A stretch of DNA of 64,000 nt from Pseudomonas synxantha BG33R (GTDB lineage Bacteria > Pseudomonadota > Gammaproteobacteria > Pseudomonadales > Pseudomonadaceae). The notes beneath the pieces were generated by a model. The model had not been told where the DNA came from. It made no database searches and worked only from the letters and a program-made list of their open reading frames with translations. The DNA lies in assembly GCF_000263715.2 (NCBI RefSeq), contig NZ_CM001514.1, forward strand, positions 1,040,936 through 1,104,935, in the 5' to 3' direction. Below, piece by piece: positions 48,643 to 61,032 of the stretch; positions within the stretch are counted from its first letter, which is position 1, and each line of letters opens with the position of its first letter. The position numbers were made by a program, and so were the translations under genes.

Positions 48643-50453
48643 CAGCGTGGGGTATCGGGCAGGCGCTGAATGGCGCCGCCGACGAATTTCGCCCATGGCA
48701 TCTGGCGGTCAACGCGCTGGTTGGCGCTGATGCCCAGGTTGCCCGAGAGACCGTCGACACGGGTGTCCGGCAATGCCTTGAGTTGGCCCAGGCGCGGCGC
48801 CAGGCGGTAGGCGTCGACGCCCATCGCGTACAGGCGGCCCAGGCTGCCATTGGCTTGCGGCCATTGCGCGGCGACCTGGTTGCGCAGCGGGTCGGTGGTG
48901 TCAAGCAGCCAAGGGGTTTCGCAGAACATCACGTTGGTCATGTCCAGGTACTGGTTGCGGTCGCCGCTGGCACTGAAGACATGGGACGTGGCGTAGACCG
49001 GCACATCGCCGGCGTACTGGAAGTTCAGGGTCGGCTTGATCTGCTGGGCCAGTTGCGGGGTGACCGCCAGGAAGATGAACTCGATGTCCTGGCGACGCGA
49101 AGGCTGGGCGGCAACGTCGGTGCCGACCGTGCTTTGCAGGCTCTTGGCGCGACCTTCACTTTTACGCAACTGGAACAGGTCGGCGATCTGCTGGGCCAGT
49201 GCCACTGGCTGATCGACATACTCGACGCCCATCACAGTGCCGCCATTGGCTTCCCAATCCTGGCGGAAGGCTTTGTAGACACGCTCGCCCCATTCGCCAC
49301 GCGGCACCATGGCTGCGGCGCGATGCAGGCCATCGGCACGGGCGCGGCGCGATACTTCACGGGCTTCGTCTTCAGCGGCCAGGCCGAACTGGAACAGTTG
49401 CGCCGGGCCTTGATCAGTCTCGCTGTAATTGAGTGCCAGGGTGGTGATCGGCAATTGCGGGCGTGCGCTGAGTTGCTTGACCAGCGGTTTTTCCAGCGGG
49501 CCTACCACCAATTGCACGCCGGCGGCCTGGGCCTTGGCGTAGAAGTCGTCGAGGGAGGTCATGCGCGAGCTGTCGTAGAACTCGATGACCGGCGCCTTCT
49601 GCCCGGCCTGTTCGGCCTGGTAGTGAGCCGCCATGAAACCTTCTCGCAATGCCTTGCCGACCGAAGCCAATGGGCCTTCCTGCGGGAGCAGCACGGCGAT
49701 CTTGTTCAGGGGCTGGCTGGCCAGCTCCTTGAGCCTGGTCAATGGCGTCGGCAGTTGCACCGCTGCCGGGTGGCCCGGGTTCTGCGCGCGCCAGGTATCG
49801 ATAGCGGCCTGTTGTTGCTCCAGGGTGCCGGCGCCCTTGACCGCCTGGGCCAAGGTCACCCAGCCATCGAGTGTCGGGTTGCCGGTGGCCTGCAACTGTT
49901 CGGCCGGCAGCGCGGCAATCAGCACCCAGATGGCTTCGTGGTTGCTTGCAGCGGCATCGCCGGTCAGCAGCGGCGCCATGGCAACCCGCTCGCGAGCGGC
50001 GGCCAGGGTCTGGCCGTCGGCTTCGTAAGCGCGGGCGTGCACGGTACCGGTGCGGATCTGCTGGTCTGCCGGCAGCTCCTTCAGGCTTTGCAGGCTGGGA
50101 TGGTTCAGCGCCGCCAATGCCGCCTTGGGCTGGTTGCGAGTCATCGCCAGTTCGGCGGCCAGGGTGCTGGCAAATATCTGCGCGGCGGGTTTGAGGACGT
50201 CCAGGGGCACCTGCGCAAGGATCTGCGACGAGCGGCCGGCATTGTTCTGCTGGTAGGCCAGGTCTGCCGCACTCAGGCGCAGCATGGCGGCCTTTTCCGG
50301 CGTGTTGGCGTTCGTTGCCTGTTCGAGCAGTTGCTCGATACTGGCATCCGGGGTCCGTGGCAGGTCGCCAAGGCTGGACGAGGGCGAGCTGGCACACGCG
50401 GCCAGCAAGGCAGCGAGGCAGAGGGCGGAGAGCAGCCGCAGGCAAGCGATCAT
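48642..50453 (-). CDS. lpoA: Penicillin-binding protein activator LpoA
   Basis: A 603-residue outer-membrane lipoprotein with lipobox LLAAC (C20). An N-terminal TPR-like domain precedes a periplasmic-binding-protein-like domain (KIAVLLPQEGPLASVGKALREG). LpoA activates the bifunctional synthase PBP1a. I start at MIACLRLLS, since the upstream ATG would put a charged stretch before the signal peptide. It is divergent from rsmI. Confidence 0.93.
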   Translation of the reverse strand: MIACLRLLSALCLAALLAACASSPSSSLGDLPRTPDASIEQLLEQATNANTPEKAAMLRLSAADLAYQQNNAGRSSQILAQVPLDVLKPAAQIFASTLAAELAMTRNQPKAALAALNHPSLQSLKELPADQQIRTGTVHARAYEADGQTLAAARERVAMAPLLTGDAAASNHEAIWVLIAALPAEQLQATGNPTLDGWVTLAQAVKGAGTLEQQQAAIDTWRAQNPGHPAAVQLPTPLTRLKELASQPLNKIAVLLPQEGPLASVGKALREGFMAAHYQAEQAGQKAPVIEFYDSSRMTSLDDFYAKAQAAGVQLVVGPLEKPLVKQLSARPQLPITTLALNYSETDQGPAQLFQFGLAAEDEAREVSRRARADGLHRAAAMVPRGEWGERVYKAFRQDWEANGGTVMGVEYVDQPVALAQQIADLFQLRKSEGRAKSLQSTVGTDVAAQPSRRQDIEFIFLAVTPQLAQQIKPTLNFQYAGDVPVYATSHVFSASGDRNQYLDMTNVMFCETPWLLDTTDPLRNQVAAQWPQANGSLGRLYAMGVDAYRLAPRLGQLKALPDTRVDGLSGNLGISANQRVDRQMPWAKFVGGAIQRLPDTPR

Positions 50454-50662
50454 GTAAGTGTTCCTGATACCGATCAAATTAGCGTGGAAGTGTACCCAAG
50501 CACTGGCCCAGGCGCGATGTTAGTGGCGTGAAACCATGGATTTAGGTCGTGCAAATGTTGCGATTAACCAGTGCTGGCTGAAACGGCATCCACCGTGATG
50601 GCATATTTTCACGGCGTCTACGCGCTACAATGTGGCTTTTGCCAACCATCGAGGTGTGCGTT

Positions 50663-51535
50663 TTGACTGCTCCAGGTCCATTGAATTCCACTGCTGGCTC
50701 GCTTTTTGTGGTGGCGACGCCGATTGGCAACCTGGACGACATCAGTGCCCGGGCGCTGAAGGTGTTGCGCGAGGTTAAATTGATCGCGGCGGAAGACACG
50801 CGACACTCCCAACGGTTGATGCAGCATTTTGGAATCAGCACGCCACTGGCGGCGTGCCATGAACACAACGAGCGCGAAGAAGGCAGCCGTTTCATCACCC
50901 GCTTGCTGGCCGGTGATGACGTGGCATTGATCTCCGATGCGGGTACGCCGTTGATTTCCGATCCGGGATACCACTTGGTCCGCCAGGCACGCGCCGCTGG
51001 TATCAATGTAGTGCCTGTTCCGGGAGCGTGCGCGCTGATTGCCGCATTATCTGCCGCAGGCTTGCCGTCGGATCGGTTTATTTTCGAAGGTTTCCTGCCG
51101 GCCAAGGCAGTCGGCCGTCGCGCACGCCTTCAGGCCCTGAAGGAAGAGCCGCGCACCCTGATCTTCTACGAAGCTCCGCACCGCATCCTTGAATGCCTGC
51201 AGGATATGGAACTGGTGTTCGGCGGCGAGCGCCTGGCATTGCTGGCCCGGGAGTTGACCAAGACCTTCGAAACCCTCAAGGGGCTGCCGCTGGAGGCGTT
51301 GCGAGCGTTTGTCGAGGGCGACAGCAATCAGCAGCGGGGCGAATGTGTGGTGCTGGTGGCGGGCTGGAGTGCGCCGGAGAATGAAGACGCCGTGGGCAGC
51401 GAAGCCATGCGCATCCTCGATCTGTTGCTCAAGGAAATGCCGCTCAAGCGTGCCGCTGCCCTTGCCGCAGAAATTACCGGGGTGCGCAAAAACGTGTTGT
51501 ATCAAGTGGCGCTCGATAAACAGAAGGCTGAATAG
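50663..51535 (+). CDS. rsmI: 16S rRNA 2'-O-methyltransferase RsmI (C1402)
   Basis: A 290-residue SAM methyltransferase of the tetrapyrrole-methylase fold. It shows LFVVATPIGNLDDIS near the N-terminus, AAEDTRHS and the ISDAGTPLISDPGY motif. GAGG lies 8 nt before the TTG at 50663 and there is no nearer ATG, so a TTG start is likely. It stands divergent from lpoA and before rnpB. Confidence 0.93.
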   Translation: MTAPGPLNSTAGSLFVVATPIGNLDDISARALKVLREVKLIAAEDTRHSQRLMQHFGISTPLAACHEHNEREEGSRFITRLLAGDDVALISDAGTPLISDPGYHLVRQARAAGINVVPVPGACALIAALSAAGLPSDRFIFEGFLPAKAVGRRARLQALKEEPRTLIFYEAPHRILECLQDMELVFGGERLALLARELTKTFETLKGLPLEALRAFVEGDSNQQRGECVVLVAGWSAPENEDAVGSEAMRILDLLLKEMPLKRAAALAAEITGVRKNVLYQVALDKQKAE

Positions 51536-51630
51536 TTCCGGGGTCGAATCTGTATTTCGTCCGAACATGATGGCACTGCTGCACTTTAATACTTGTCCTC
51601 AGACCGTCGTGCCGTTAACCTGCGCGGCGG

Positions 51631-51985
51631 AGAGTCGATTGGACAGTCGCTGCCCTCTATGAAAATTAGGGGGGGGAGGAAAGTCCGGGCTCCATAGGGC
51701 GAAGTGCCAGGTAATGCCTGGGAGGCGTGAGCCTACGGAAAGTGCCACAGAAAATAACCGCCTAAGCGCTTCGGTGCCGGTAAGGGTGAAAAGGTGCGGT
51801 AAGAGCGCACCGCACGACTGGCAACAGTTCGTGGCTAGGTAAACCCCACTTGGAGCAAGACCAAATAGGGTCCCAAGGCGTGGCCCGCGCTGGGACCGGG
51901 TAGGTTGCTAAAGATGTCCAGTGATGGCCATCGTAGACGAATGACTGTTCAAGACAGAACCCGGCTTACAGATCGACTCTCCACC
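51631..51985 (+). ncRNA. rnpB: RNase P RNA (bacterial type A)
   Basis: The sequence carries the universal core GAGGAAAGTCCGGGCTCC near 51675 and the 3' consensus ACAGAACCCGGCTTACAG near 51953-51972. The outer helix AGAGTCGAT (51631) pairs with ATCGACTCT (51972-51980), and T6 follows. The RNA processes tRNA 5' ends with RnpA. The position between rsmI and mraZ is the Pseudomonas one. Confidence 0.98.
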
Positions 51986-52235
51986 TTTTTTCCTTGCGTT
52001 CGAATCTCGTGCGCAAACCCGGTAGTAACGCAAGAATCCCTCCCTGCCAAATCATTGGCAGATGCGTCTTCGTAATACCAAAAAAATCTTACTCTTAATA
52101 AATCACTTTAACTTTAAGTCGTAGCTCCATGAGCTATTTGCCGTTGTTGAGTCAAAAACATCGGCAAACTCTCGTTTCTCCTCCTTTTACCTTCCTAAAT
52201 CTCCGTTCTGTAAGGCTTTTCCTTGAATACGCGCC

Positions 52236-52265
52236 TTGACGGTGTGGTAGGCGCATTCCTATAGT
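52236..52265 (+). promoter_or_regulatory. Sigma-70-like promoter of the dcw operon
   Basis: TTGACG (52236-52241) and TATAGT (52260-52265) with an 18-nt spacer. Transcription would start near 52272, just before the MraZ repeats, and gives a leader of about 70 nt before the mraZ GTG. Confidence 0.75.
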
Positions 52266-52273
52266 GTGCGCAA

Positions 52274-52298
52274 GTGGCGGAAAGTGGCACAAAGTGGG
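52274..52298 (+). promoter_or_regulatory. MraZ operator: three direct repeats
   Basis: GTGGC, GTGGC and GTGGG begin at 52274, 52284 and 52294, exactly 10 nt apart with A-rich 5-nt spacers. MraZ of other bacteria binds three to four TGGGN repeats with 5-nt spacers in its own promoter. The site directly follows the -10 box, so binding should repress dcw transcription. Confidence 0.85.
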
Positions 52299-52339
52299 TT
52301 TTTTGAACGTAAAACGCTAAAATTTGGAGAAACGCATCT

Positions 52340-52795
52340 GTGTTTCGCGGAGCTAACGCTATCAGTCTCGATGCAAAAGGCCGTCTCGCCATGCCGAGCC
52401 GGTATCGTGACGAGCTCATTTCGCGAAGTTCAGGGCAGTTAATCATCACGATTGACGCCGTTGACCCTTGTTTGTGTGTTTACCCCCTCGATGAGTGGGA
52501 GTTGATTGAAACCAAGTTGCGCGCGCTGCCTTCATTGCGTGAAGAAAACCGCCGCCTCCAGCGTTTGCTGATCGGCAATGCCGTTGACCTAGAACTCGAT
52601 GGCAGCGGTCGTTTCCTGGTACCGCCGCGTCTGCGCGAGTACGCCAAGCTCGACAAGCGCGCAATGCTGGTAGGCCAACTGAACAAGTTCCAATTGTGGG
52701 ACGAAGATGCCTGGGATGCTGTTTCTGCAGCTGACCTGGCTGCTATTCAACAACCGGGCGCGATGCCTGATGAACTGCGTGATTTGATCCTGTGA
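52340..52795 (+). CDS. mraZ: Transcriptional regulator MraZ
   Basis: A 151-residue protein with two AbrB-like swapped-hairpin halves ([16 protein letters not shown] and [16 protein letters not shown]). It represses its own dcw operon in E. coli. The start is a GTG, with TTTGGAG 10 nt upstream. It overlaps rsmH by 4 nt. Confidence 0.95.
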   Translation: MFRGANAISLDAKGRLAMPSRYRDELISRSSGQLIITIDAVDPCLCVYPLDEWELIETKLRALPSLREENRRLQRLLIGNAVDLELDGSGRFLVPPRLREYAKLDKRAMLVGQLNKFQLWDEDAWDAVSAADLAAIQQPGAMPDELRDLIL

Positions 52796-53735
52796 CTATT
52801 GATAGCGGCTTTAACCACATCACCGTACTGCTTGACGAAGCCGTTGAGGCTCTCGCCGTACGCGCGGATGGCTGCTATTTGGATGGCACCTTCGGCAGGG
52901 GCGGGCACAGCCGTTTGATACTCAGCCAGCTCGGGCCCGACGGTAAGCTCCTCGGGTTCGACAAGGACCCTCAAGCGATTGCCACCGGGCAAGCGCTAGC
53001 GGCCGAAGACGGCCGCTTTGTCGTTGTGCAGCGCAGCTTTGCCGAGTTGGGTGCCGAAGTCGCCGAGCGCGGCATGGCAGGCAAGGTGGCCGGGGTTTTG
53101 CTCGACCTGGGCGTGTCTTCGCCGCAGCTCGACGACCCGGAGCGCGGCTTCAGCTTCATGAACGACGGCCCCCTGGACATGCGCATGGACCCCACCCGAG
53201 GGGTCAGCGCTGCCCAGTTCATCGCCACCGCACCGGTGGAAGAAATCGCCCGCGTATTCAAGGAATACGGCGAAGAACGCTTCGCCGGCCGGATGGCGCG
53301 TGCCGTGGTCGAGCGTCGGGAAATCCAGCCATTCGAGCGTACCGCCGACCTGGCTGAAGTGCTGAAGGTCGCCAACCCAGCGTGGGAAAAGGGCAAGAAC
53401 CCGGCAACCCGTGCGTTCCAGGGCCTGCGCATTCACGTCAACAACGAATTGGGTGATCTGGAAGCCGGCCTCGAAGCCGCTCTGGATGCTCTGGAAGTGG
53501 GCGGTCGCCTGGTGGTGATCAGCTTCCACTCGTTGGAAGACCGCATCGTCAAACTGTTCATGCGTCGTCTGGTCAAGGGCGAGTCCGACAACCTGCCGCG
53601 CAACCTGCCGGTACGTTTCGAAGCCTTTGTGCCGAAAATCAAAATCCATGGCAAAGCGCAGTTCGCTTCCGAAGCCGAACTCAAGGCCAACCCACGTTCC
53701 CGTAGCGCCGTCATGCGCGTCGCGGAGAAGCTGCG

Positions 53736-53739
<4 letters not shown>
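52792..53739 (+). CDS. rsmH: 16S rRNA m4C1402 methyltransferase
   Basis: A 315-residue SAM enzyme (formerly mraW) that N4-methylates C1402; RsmI, encoded just upstream, modifies the same base. The motif [10 protein letters not shown] (31-40) and a C-terminal [13 protein letters not shown] block are typical. It starts with GTG overlapping the mraZ stop. Confidence 0.96.
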
Positions 53740-55770
<2,031 letters not shown>

Positions 55771-55771
<1 letters not shown>

Positions 55772-57234
55772 TGTCTCTGAGCCTCAACAAGATTTTTGCC
55801 CATGCCGGCCGCGATCTGCTGATTCGCGAATTGAGCCTGGACAGCCGCAACGTACGCGCCGGTGACCTGTTCCTGGCGGTGCCTGGCGGCAAGTTCGACG
55901 GTCGTGCGCATATCGCAGACGCCCTGCAACGCGGCGCGGCGGCTGTGGCCTATGAAGTGGAAGGCGCCACTGTGCTGCCGATCACCGACGTGCCGTTGAT
56001 TCCAGTCAAGGGCCTGGCTGCGCAGCTCTCTGACATCGCCGGGCGTTTTTACGGCGACCCGAGCCGCCAGCTCAACCTGATCGGCGTGACCGGCACCAAT
56101 GGCAAGACCAGCGTGACCCAGTTGGTCGCCCAGGCCCTTGACCTTTTGGGCCAGCACTGCGGCATCGTCGGCACCCTGGGCACTGGCTTTTATGGTGCGC
56201 TGCAAAGCGGCCTGCACACCACGCCGAACCCGATTGCCGTGCAAGCGACCCTGGCCGACCTGAAAAAGGCCGGCGCCAAGGCGGTTGCAATGGAAGTTTC
56301 CTCACATGGTCTGGATCAGGGGCGAGTGGCTGCCCTGGCCTTTGACGTTGCGGTGATGACCAACCTGTCCCGTGATCACCTCGACTACCACGGCACCATG
56401 GAGGCGTACGCCGCCGCCAAGGCCAAGCTGTTTGCCTGGAATGACCTGAAGTGCCGAGTGATCAACCTGGACGACGCATTTGGCCGTCAACTGGCTGGCG
56501 AAGAAAGCGAAGCACGCCTGATCAGCTATAGCCTGAAAGATTCCAGTGCCTACCTGTATTGCCGCGAAGCCCAGTTCAATGACGAGGGCGTACGCGCCAC
56601 GTTGGTCACGCCCCAGGGCGAACACCACTTGCGCAGTACCTTGCTCGGCCGCTTCAACCTGAGCAACGTACTTGCTGCCATCGGCGCGCTGCTGGGGCTG
56701 GATTACGCCCTGGATGAAATCCTGCGCGTACTGCCCAAGCTTGAGGGCCCGGCTGGCCGTATGCAGCGCCTGGGTGGCGGCAAGCAGCCGCTGGTGGTGG
56801 TCGATTACGCCCATACCCCGGATGCCCTGGAAAAAGTTCTCGAAGCGCTGCGCCCACATGCCAAGGGCAAATTGCTCTGCCTGTTCGGCTGCGGCGGTGA
56901 TCGCGATCGCGGCAAGCGTCCGTTGATGGCCGAGATTGTCGAGCGTTTGGCCGACGGCGTACTCGTCACCGACGACAACCCGCGCAGCGAAGACCCAAGC
57001 CAGATTTTCGATGACATCCGTGTCGGCTTCAAAGATGCCTCCAAGGCCACCTTCGTTGCCGGTCGTGGTGCCGCCATTGCCCAACTGATTGCCAGCGCCA
57101 GCGCTGACGATGTGGTGGTGCTGGCGGGCAAGGGGCACGAGGACTACCAGGAAATCAACGGCGAGCGCCATGCCTTCTCCGATCTGGTCGAGGCTGATCA
57201 CGCCTTGACTGCCTGGGAGGTCGCCCATGCTTAA
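55771..57234 (+). CDS. murE: UDP-MurNAc-tripeptide synthetase (meso-DAP adding)
   Basis: A 487-residue Mur ligase with ATP motif GTNGKTS (108-114). The DNPR motif (402-405) selects meso-diaminopimelate, so the peptidoglycan is of the usual Gram-negative type. It overlaps ftsI (TGATG) and murF. Confidence 0.97.
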
Positions 57235-58597
57235 AGTCATGCAGTTCAGCGAACTCACCCAGGCCCTGTCGGCCCGCGTAGTGTCGAGCGATTGCACCTT
57301 CAACGGCGTGAGTATCGACAGCCGCAACATTCAGCCTGGGCAGTTGTTTGTCGCCCTGGCAGGCCCGCGCTTCGATGGTCACGACTACCTGAACGAAGTC
57401 GCCGCCAAAGGTGCCGTCGGTGCCTTGGTACAGCGTGAAGTGGCCGACTCCACCTTGCCGCAATTGCTGGTTGCCGATACCCGCCTGGCCCTGGGCCAAC
57501 TGGGTGCGCTCAACCGCGCGGCTTTTGACAAGCCGGTGGCGGCCATTACCGGCTCCAGCGGCAAGACCACGGTCAAGGAACTGCTTGCCGGCGTCCTGCG
57601 TACGCGCGGGCCAGTGCTCGCGACTCGTGGCAACCTCAACAATGATTTCGGCGCACCGCTGACCCTGCTCGAGCTGGCCCCGGAGCACACGGCAGCCGTG
57701 ATCGAGCTGGGGGCTTCGCGCATCGGCGAAATCGCCTACACCGTGGCGCTGACCAAGCCTCACGTGGCGATCATCAACAATGCCGGTACCGCCCATGTCG
57801 GCGAGTTCGGCGGCCCGGAAAAAATCGTCGAAGCCAAGGGTGAAATCCTTGAAGGGCTCGACGCCTCGGGCACCGCTGTGCTGAACCTGGACGACAAGGC
57901 TTTCGAGACCTGGCGTGTACGCGCCGCCGGTCGCAAGGTGCTGACGTTTGCGGTGCTCAATGCCGCGGCCGACTTCCATGCTTCAAATATCACCGTTGAC
58001 GCCCGCGGTTGCCCGTCTTTCACCTTGCATACCCCGCAAGGCAGCGAACACGTGCAGTTGAACCTGCTGGGCAACCATAACGTTGCCAACGCCCTGGCCG
58101 CCGCCGCCGCCGCCCATGCCCTGGGCGTGTCGCTGTTCGGTATCGCTACGGGCCTGGGCGCGGTGCAGCCGGTCAAGGGCCGCACCGTGGCGCAATTGGC
58201 TGCCAACGGCATGCGCGTGATTGATGACACCTACAACGCCAATCAGTCCTCGGTCTGCGCCGCCATAGATCTGCTCAAGGGTTTCGATGGCCGCAAAGTA
58301 CTGGTGCTGGGCGATATCGCCGAACTGGGCGACTGGGCCGAGCAGTCCCATCGCGAAGTGGGTGCCTACGCCAGCGGCAAGGTCGACGCGCTCTACGCGG
58401 TCGGCCCGAACATGACTCACGCCGTGAGCACCTTTGGCCCCGGTGCGCGGCATTTCGCGACGCAAGCTGAATTGATCCAGGCGCTGACGGCGACTGAACA
58501 CGACAAACACACAACCATTTTGATCAAGGGATCGCGCAGCGCGGTGATGGAAAACGTCGTCGCAGCCTTGTGTGGCTCAAGTACGGAGAAACATTAA
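57227..58597 (+). CDS. murF: UDP-MurNAc-pentapeptide synthetase
   Basis: A 456-residue Mur ligase that adds D-Ala-D-Ala. Its P-loop is GSSGKTT (109-115), followed by [19 protein letters not shown] lies 6 nt before the ATG at 57227, inside the end of murE. The stop overlaps the mraY start. Confidence 0.96.
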   Translation: MLKVMQFSELTQALSARVVSSDCTFNGVSIDSRNIQPGQLFVALAGPRFDGHDYLNEVAAKGAVGALVQREVADSTLPQLLVADTRLALGQLGALNRAAFDKPVAAITGSSGKTTVKELLAGVLRTRGPVLATRGNLNNDFGAPLTLLELAPEHTAAVIELGASRIGEIAYTVALTKPHVAIINNAGTAHVGEFGGPEKIVEAKGEILEGLDASGTAVLNLDDKAFETWRVRAAGRKVLTFAVLNAAADFHASNITVDARGCPSFTLHTPQGSEHVQLNLLGNHNVANALAAAAAAHALGVSLFGIATGLGAVQPVKGRTVAQLAANGMRVIDDTYNANQSSVCAAIDLLKGFDGRKVLVLGDIAELGDWAEQSHREVGAYASGKVDALYAVGPNMTHAVSTFGPGARHFATQAELIQALTATEHDKHTTILIKGSRSAVMENVVAALCGSSTEKH

Positions 58598-59679
58598 TGC
58601 TGCTGCTGCTGGCTGAGTATCTGCAACAGTTCCACAAAGGCTTCGCGGTCTTTCAGTACCTGACCCTGCGCGGGATCCTGGGTGTGCTGACCGCGCTGTC
58701 TTTGTCACTGTTCCTGGGGCCGTGGATGATCCGCACCCTGCAGAACCTGCAAATTGGTCAATCGGTTCGTAACGACGGCCCGCAGTCGCATCTGTCCAAG
58801 TCCGGCACGCCGACGATGGGCGGTGCGCTGATCCTGTCGTCCATCGGCGTCAGCACCTTGCTCTGGGCCGACCTGCATAACCGCTACGTGTGGGTGGTGC
58901 TGCTGGTGACCCTGTTGTTCGGTGCCATCGGCTGGGTGGATGACTACCGCAAAGTGATCGAGAAAAACTCCAAGGGGCTGCCAAGCCGCTGGAAGTATTT
59001 CTGGCAGTCGGTGTTCGGCCTCGCTGCGGCAGTCTTCCTGTACACCACTGCGCCAAGCGCCGTGGAAACCACCTTGATCATCCCGATGCTCAAGGATGTA
59101 AGCATTCCACTGGGTGTCGGCTTCGTGGTGCTGACCTATTTCGTGATCGTCGGCTCCAGCAACGCAGTGAACCTGACCGACGGCCTTGATGGCCTGGCGA
59201 TCATGCCGACGGTGATGGTTGGCGGTGCACTCGGCATCTTCTGCTACCTGTCGGGTAACGTGAAATTCGCTGAATACCTGCTGATCCCTTACGTACCGGG
59301 CGCCGGTGAGCTGATCGTGTTCTGCGGCGCGCTGATCGGTGCCGGCCTGGGGTTCCTGTGGTTCAACACCTACCCGGCACAAGTCTTCATGGGTGACGTC
59401 GGCGCGCTGGCGCTGGGCGCTGCCCTGGGCACCATTGCGGTGATCGTTCGCCAGGAAATCGTGCTGTTCATCATGGGCGGTGTGTTCGTGATGGAAACCC
59501 TGTCGGTGGTCATCCAGGTGGCTTCCTTCAAATTGACCGGGCGTCGTGTGTTCCGCATGGCGCCGATCCACCACCACTTTGAACTCAAGGGCTGGCCCGA
59601 GCCACGTGTGATCGTCCGTTTCTGGATCATCACCGTGATTCTGGTACTGGTCGGCCTTGCCACCCTGAAACTGAGGTAG
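58597..59679 (+). CDS. mraY: Phospho-MurNAc-pentapeptide translocase
   Basis: A 360-residue membrane enzyme with ten predicted helices that makes lipid I from UDP-MurNAc-pentapeptide and undecaprenyl phosphate. Catalytic motifs [17 protein letters not shown] and HHHFELKGW are intact. GGAG is 8 nt before the ATG at 58597, which overlaps the murF stop. Confidence 0.97.
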   Translation: MLLLLAEYLQQFHKGFAVFQYLTLRGILGVLTALSLSLFLGPWMIRTLQNLQIGQSVRNDGPQSHLSKSGTPTMGGALILSSIGVSTLLWADLHNRYVWVVLLVTLLFGAIGWVDDYRKVIEKNSKGLPSRWKYFWQSVFGLAAAVFLYTTAPSAVETTLIIPMLKDVSIPLGVGFVVLTYFVIVGSSNAVNLTDGLDGLAIMPTVMVGGALGIFCYLSGNVKFAEYLLIPYVPGAGELIVFCGALIGAGLGFLWFNTYPAQVFMGDVGALALGAALGTIAVIVRQEIVLFIMGGVFVMETLSVVIQVASFKLTGRRVFRMAPIHHHFELKGWPEPRVIVRFWIITVILVLVGLATLKLR

Positions 59680-59685
59680 AAACGA

Positions 59686-61032
59686 GTGTCCCTGATCGCT
59701 TCAGACCACTTCCGCATCGTTGTCGGCCTCGGCAAGAGCGGCATGTCCCTGGTTCGCTTCCTGGCGAACCGGGGCACGTCGTTCGCCGTGGCCGACACGC
59801 GGGAAAATCCACCGGAGCTGGTCACGCTGCGCCGTGACTACCCGCACGTGGAAGTGCGTTGTGGCGAGTTGGATGTCGAGTTTCTGTGCCGTGCCGATGA
59901 GCTCTACGTGAGCCCCGGCCTGGCCCTGGCTACGCCCGCCCTGCAAGCTGCCGCAGCGCGTGGCGTCAAGCTGTCCGGCGATATCGATCTGTTTGCGCGT
60001 AACGCCAAGGCGCCGATCGTGGCCATCAGCGGTTCCAACGCGAAGAGCACCGTGACCACCCTGGTCGGCGAAATGGCGGCTGCGGCCGGCAAGCGCGTGG
60101 CTGTGGGCGGCAATCTCGGTGTGCCGGCGTTGGACCTGCTCAGCGACGACGTCGAGTTGTACGTGATGGAGTTGTCGAGCTTCCAGCTGGAAACCACCCA
60201 CGATCTCGGCGCTGAAGTGGCCACCGTGCTGAATGTCAGCGAAGACCATATGGACCGCTACAGCGGCCTGCCGGCTTATCACTTGGCCAAGCACCGGATC
60301 TTCCGTGGCGCCAGGCAATTTGTAGTCAATCGCCAGGATGCCCTGAGCCGTCCGCTGATGGGCGAGGGCATGCCTTGCTGGACTTTCGGCCTGGGCAAAC
60401 CCGATTTCAAAGGCTTCGGCATTCGCGAAGAGAACGGCGAGAAGTACCTGGCCTTCGAATTCCAGAACCTGATGCCGGTACGCGAACTGAAGATCCGTGG
60501 CGCACATAACCAGTCCAATGCCCTGGCTGCACTGGCGCTCGGTCATGCGGTTGGCCTGCCATTCGACGCCATGCTCGCCAGCCTGCGTACGTTCGCTGGC
60601 CTTGAGCATCGCTGCCAGTGGGTACGCGACCTCAATGGCGTGAGCTACTACAACGACTCCAAGGCCACCAACGTCGGTGCCGCCCTGGCTGCCATCGAGG
60701 GCCTGGGTGCCGATATCGACGGCAAGCTGGTGCTGATCGCTGGTGGTGATGGCAAGGGCGCCGACTTCAAGGACCTTGCAAATCCGGTCGCCGCCCATTG
60801 CCGCGCTGTGGTGCTGATGGGTCGCGATTCGGACCTGATTGCCGCCGCCCTCGGCGACGCGGTGCCGCAAGTACGCGCGACTTCGCTGGATGACGCCATT
60901 GCCCACTGCAAAGCCCTGGCCCAGCCGGGGGACGCCGTGCTGCTGTCGCCGGCCTGCGCCAGTTTCGACATGTTCAAGAATTACGAAGAGCGCGGTCAGC
61001 TGTTCGCCCGCGCCGTGGAGGCCTTGGCATGA
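59686..61032 (+). CDS. murD: UDP-MurNAc-L-alanine--D-glutamate ligase
   Basis: A 448-residue Mur ligase that adds D-glutamate. Its P-loop reads GSNAKST (116-122), the MurD-type variant. An N-terminal Rossmann-like domain begins GLGKSGMSLVRFL. It starts with GTG, 6 nt after mraY, and its end overlaps ftsW (ATGA). Confidence 0.96.
   Translation: MSLIASDHFRIVVGLGKSGMSLVRFLANRGTSFAVADTRENPPELVTLRRDYPHVEVRCGELDVEFLCRADELYVSPGLALATPALQAAAARGVKLSGDIDLFARNAKAPIVAISGSNAKSTVTTLVGEMAAAAGKRVAVGGNLGVPALDLLSDDVELYVMELSSFQLETTHDLGAEVATVLNVSEDHMDRYSGLPAYHLAKHRIFRGARQFVVNRQDALSRPLMGEGMPCWTFGLGKPDFKGFGIREENGEKYLAFEFQNLMPVRELKIRGAHNQSNALAALALGHAVGLPFDAMLASLRTFAGLEHRCQWVRDLNGVSYYNDSKATNVGAALAAIEGLGADIDGKLVLIAGGDGKGADFKDLANPVAAHCRAVVLMGRDSDLIAAALGDAVPQVRATSLDDAIAHCKALAQPGDAVLLSPACASFDMFKNYEERGQLFARAVEALA

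Larger units (their letters stand above)
51989..52339. other. Leader/promoter region between rnpB and mraZ
   Basis: The first 200 bases are AT-rich for this genome and show no gene or stable hairpin apart from the T-rich end of rnpB. The last 100 bases hold the dcw promoter (52236-52265) and the MraZ operator (52274-52298). Confidence 0.7.
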
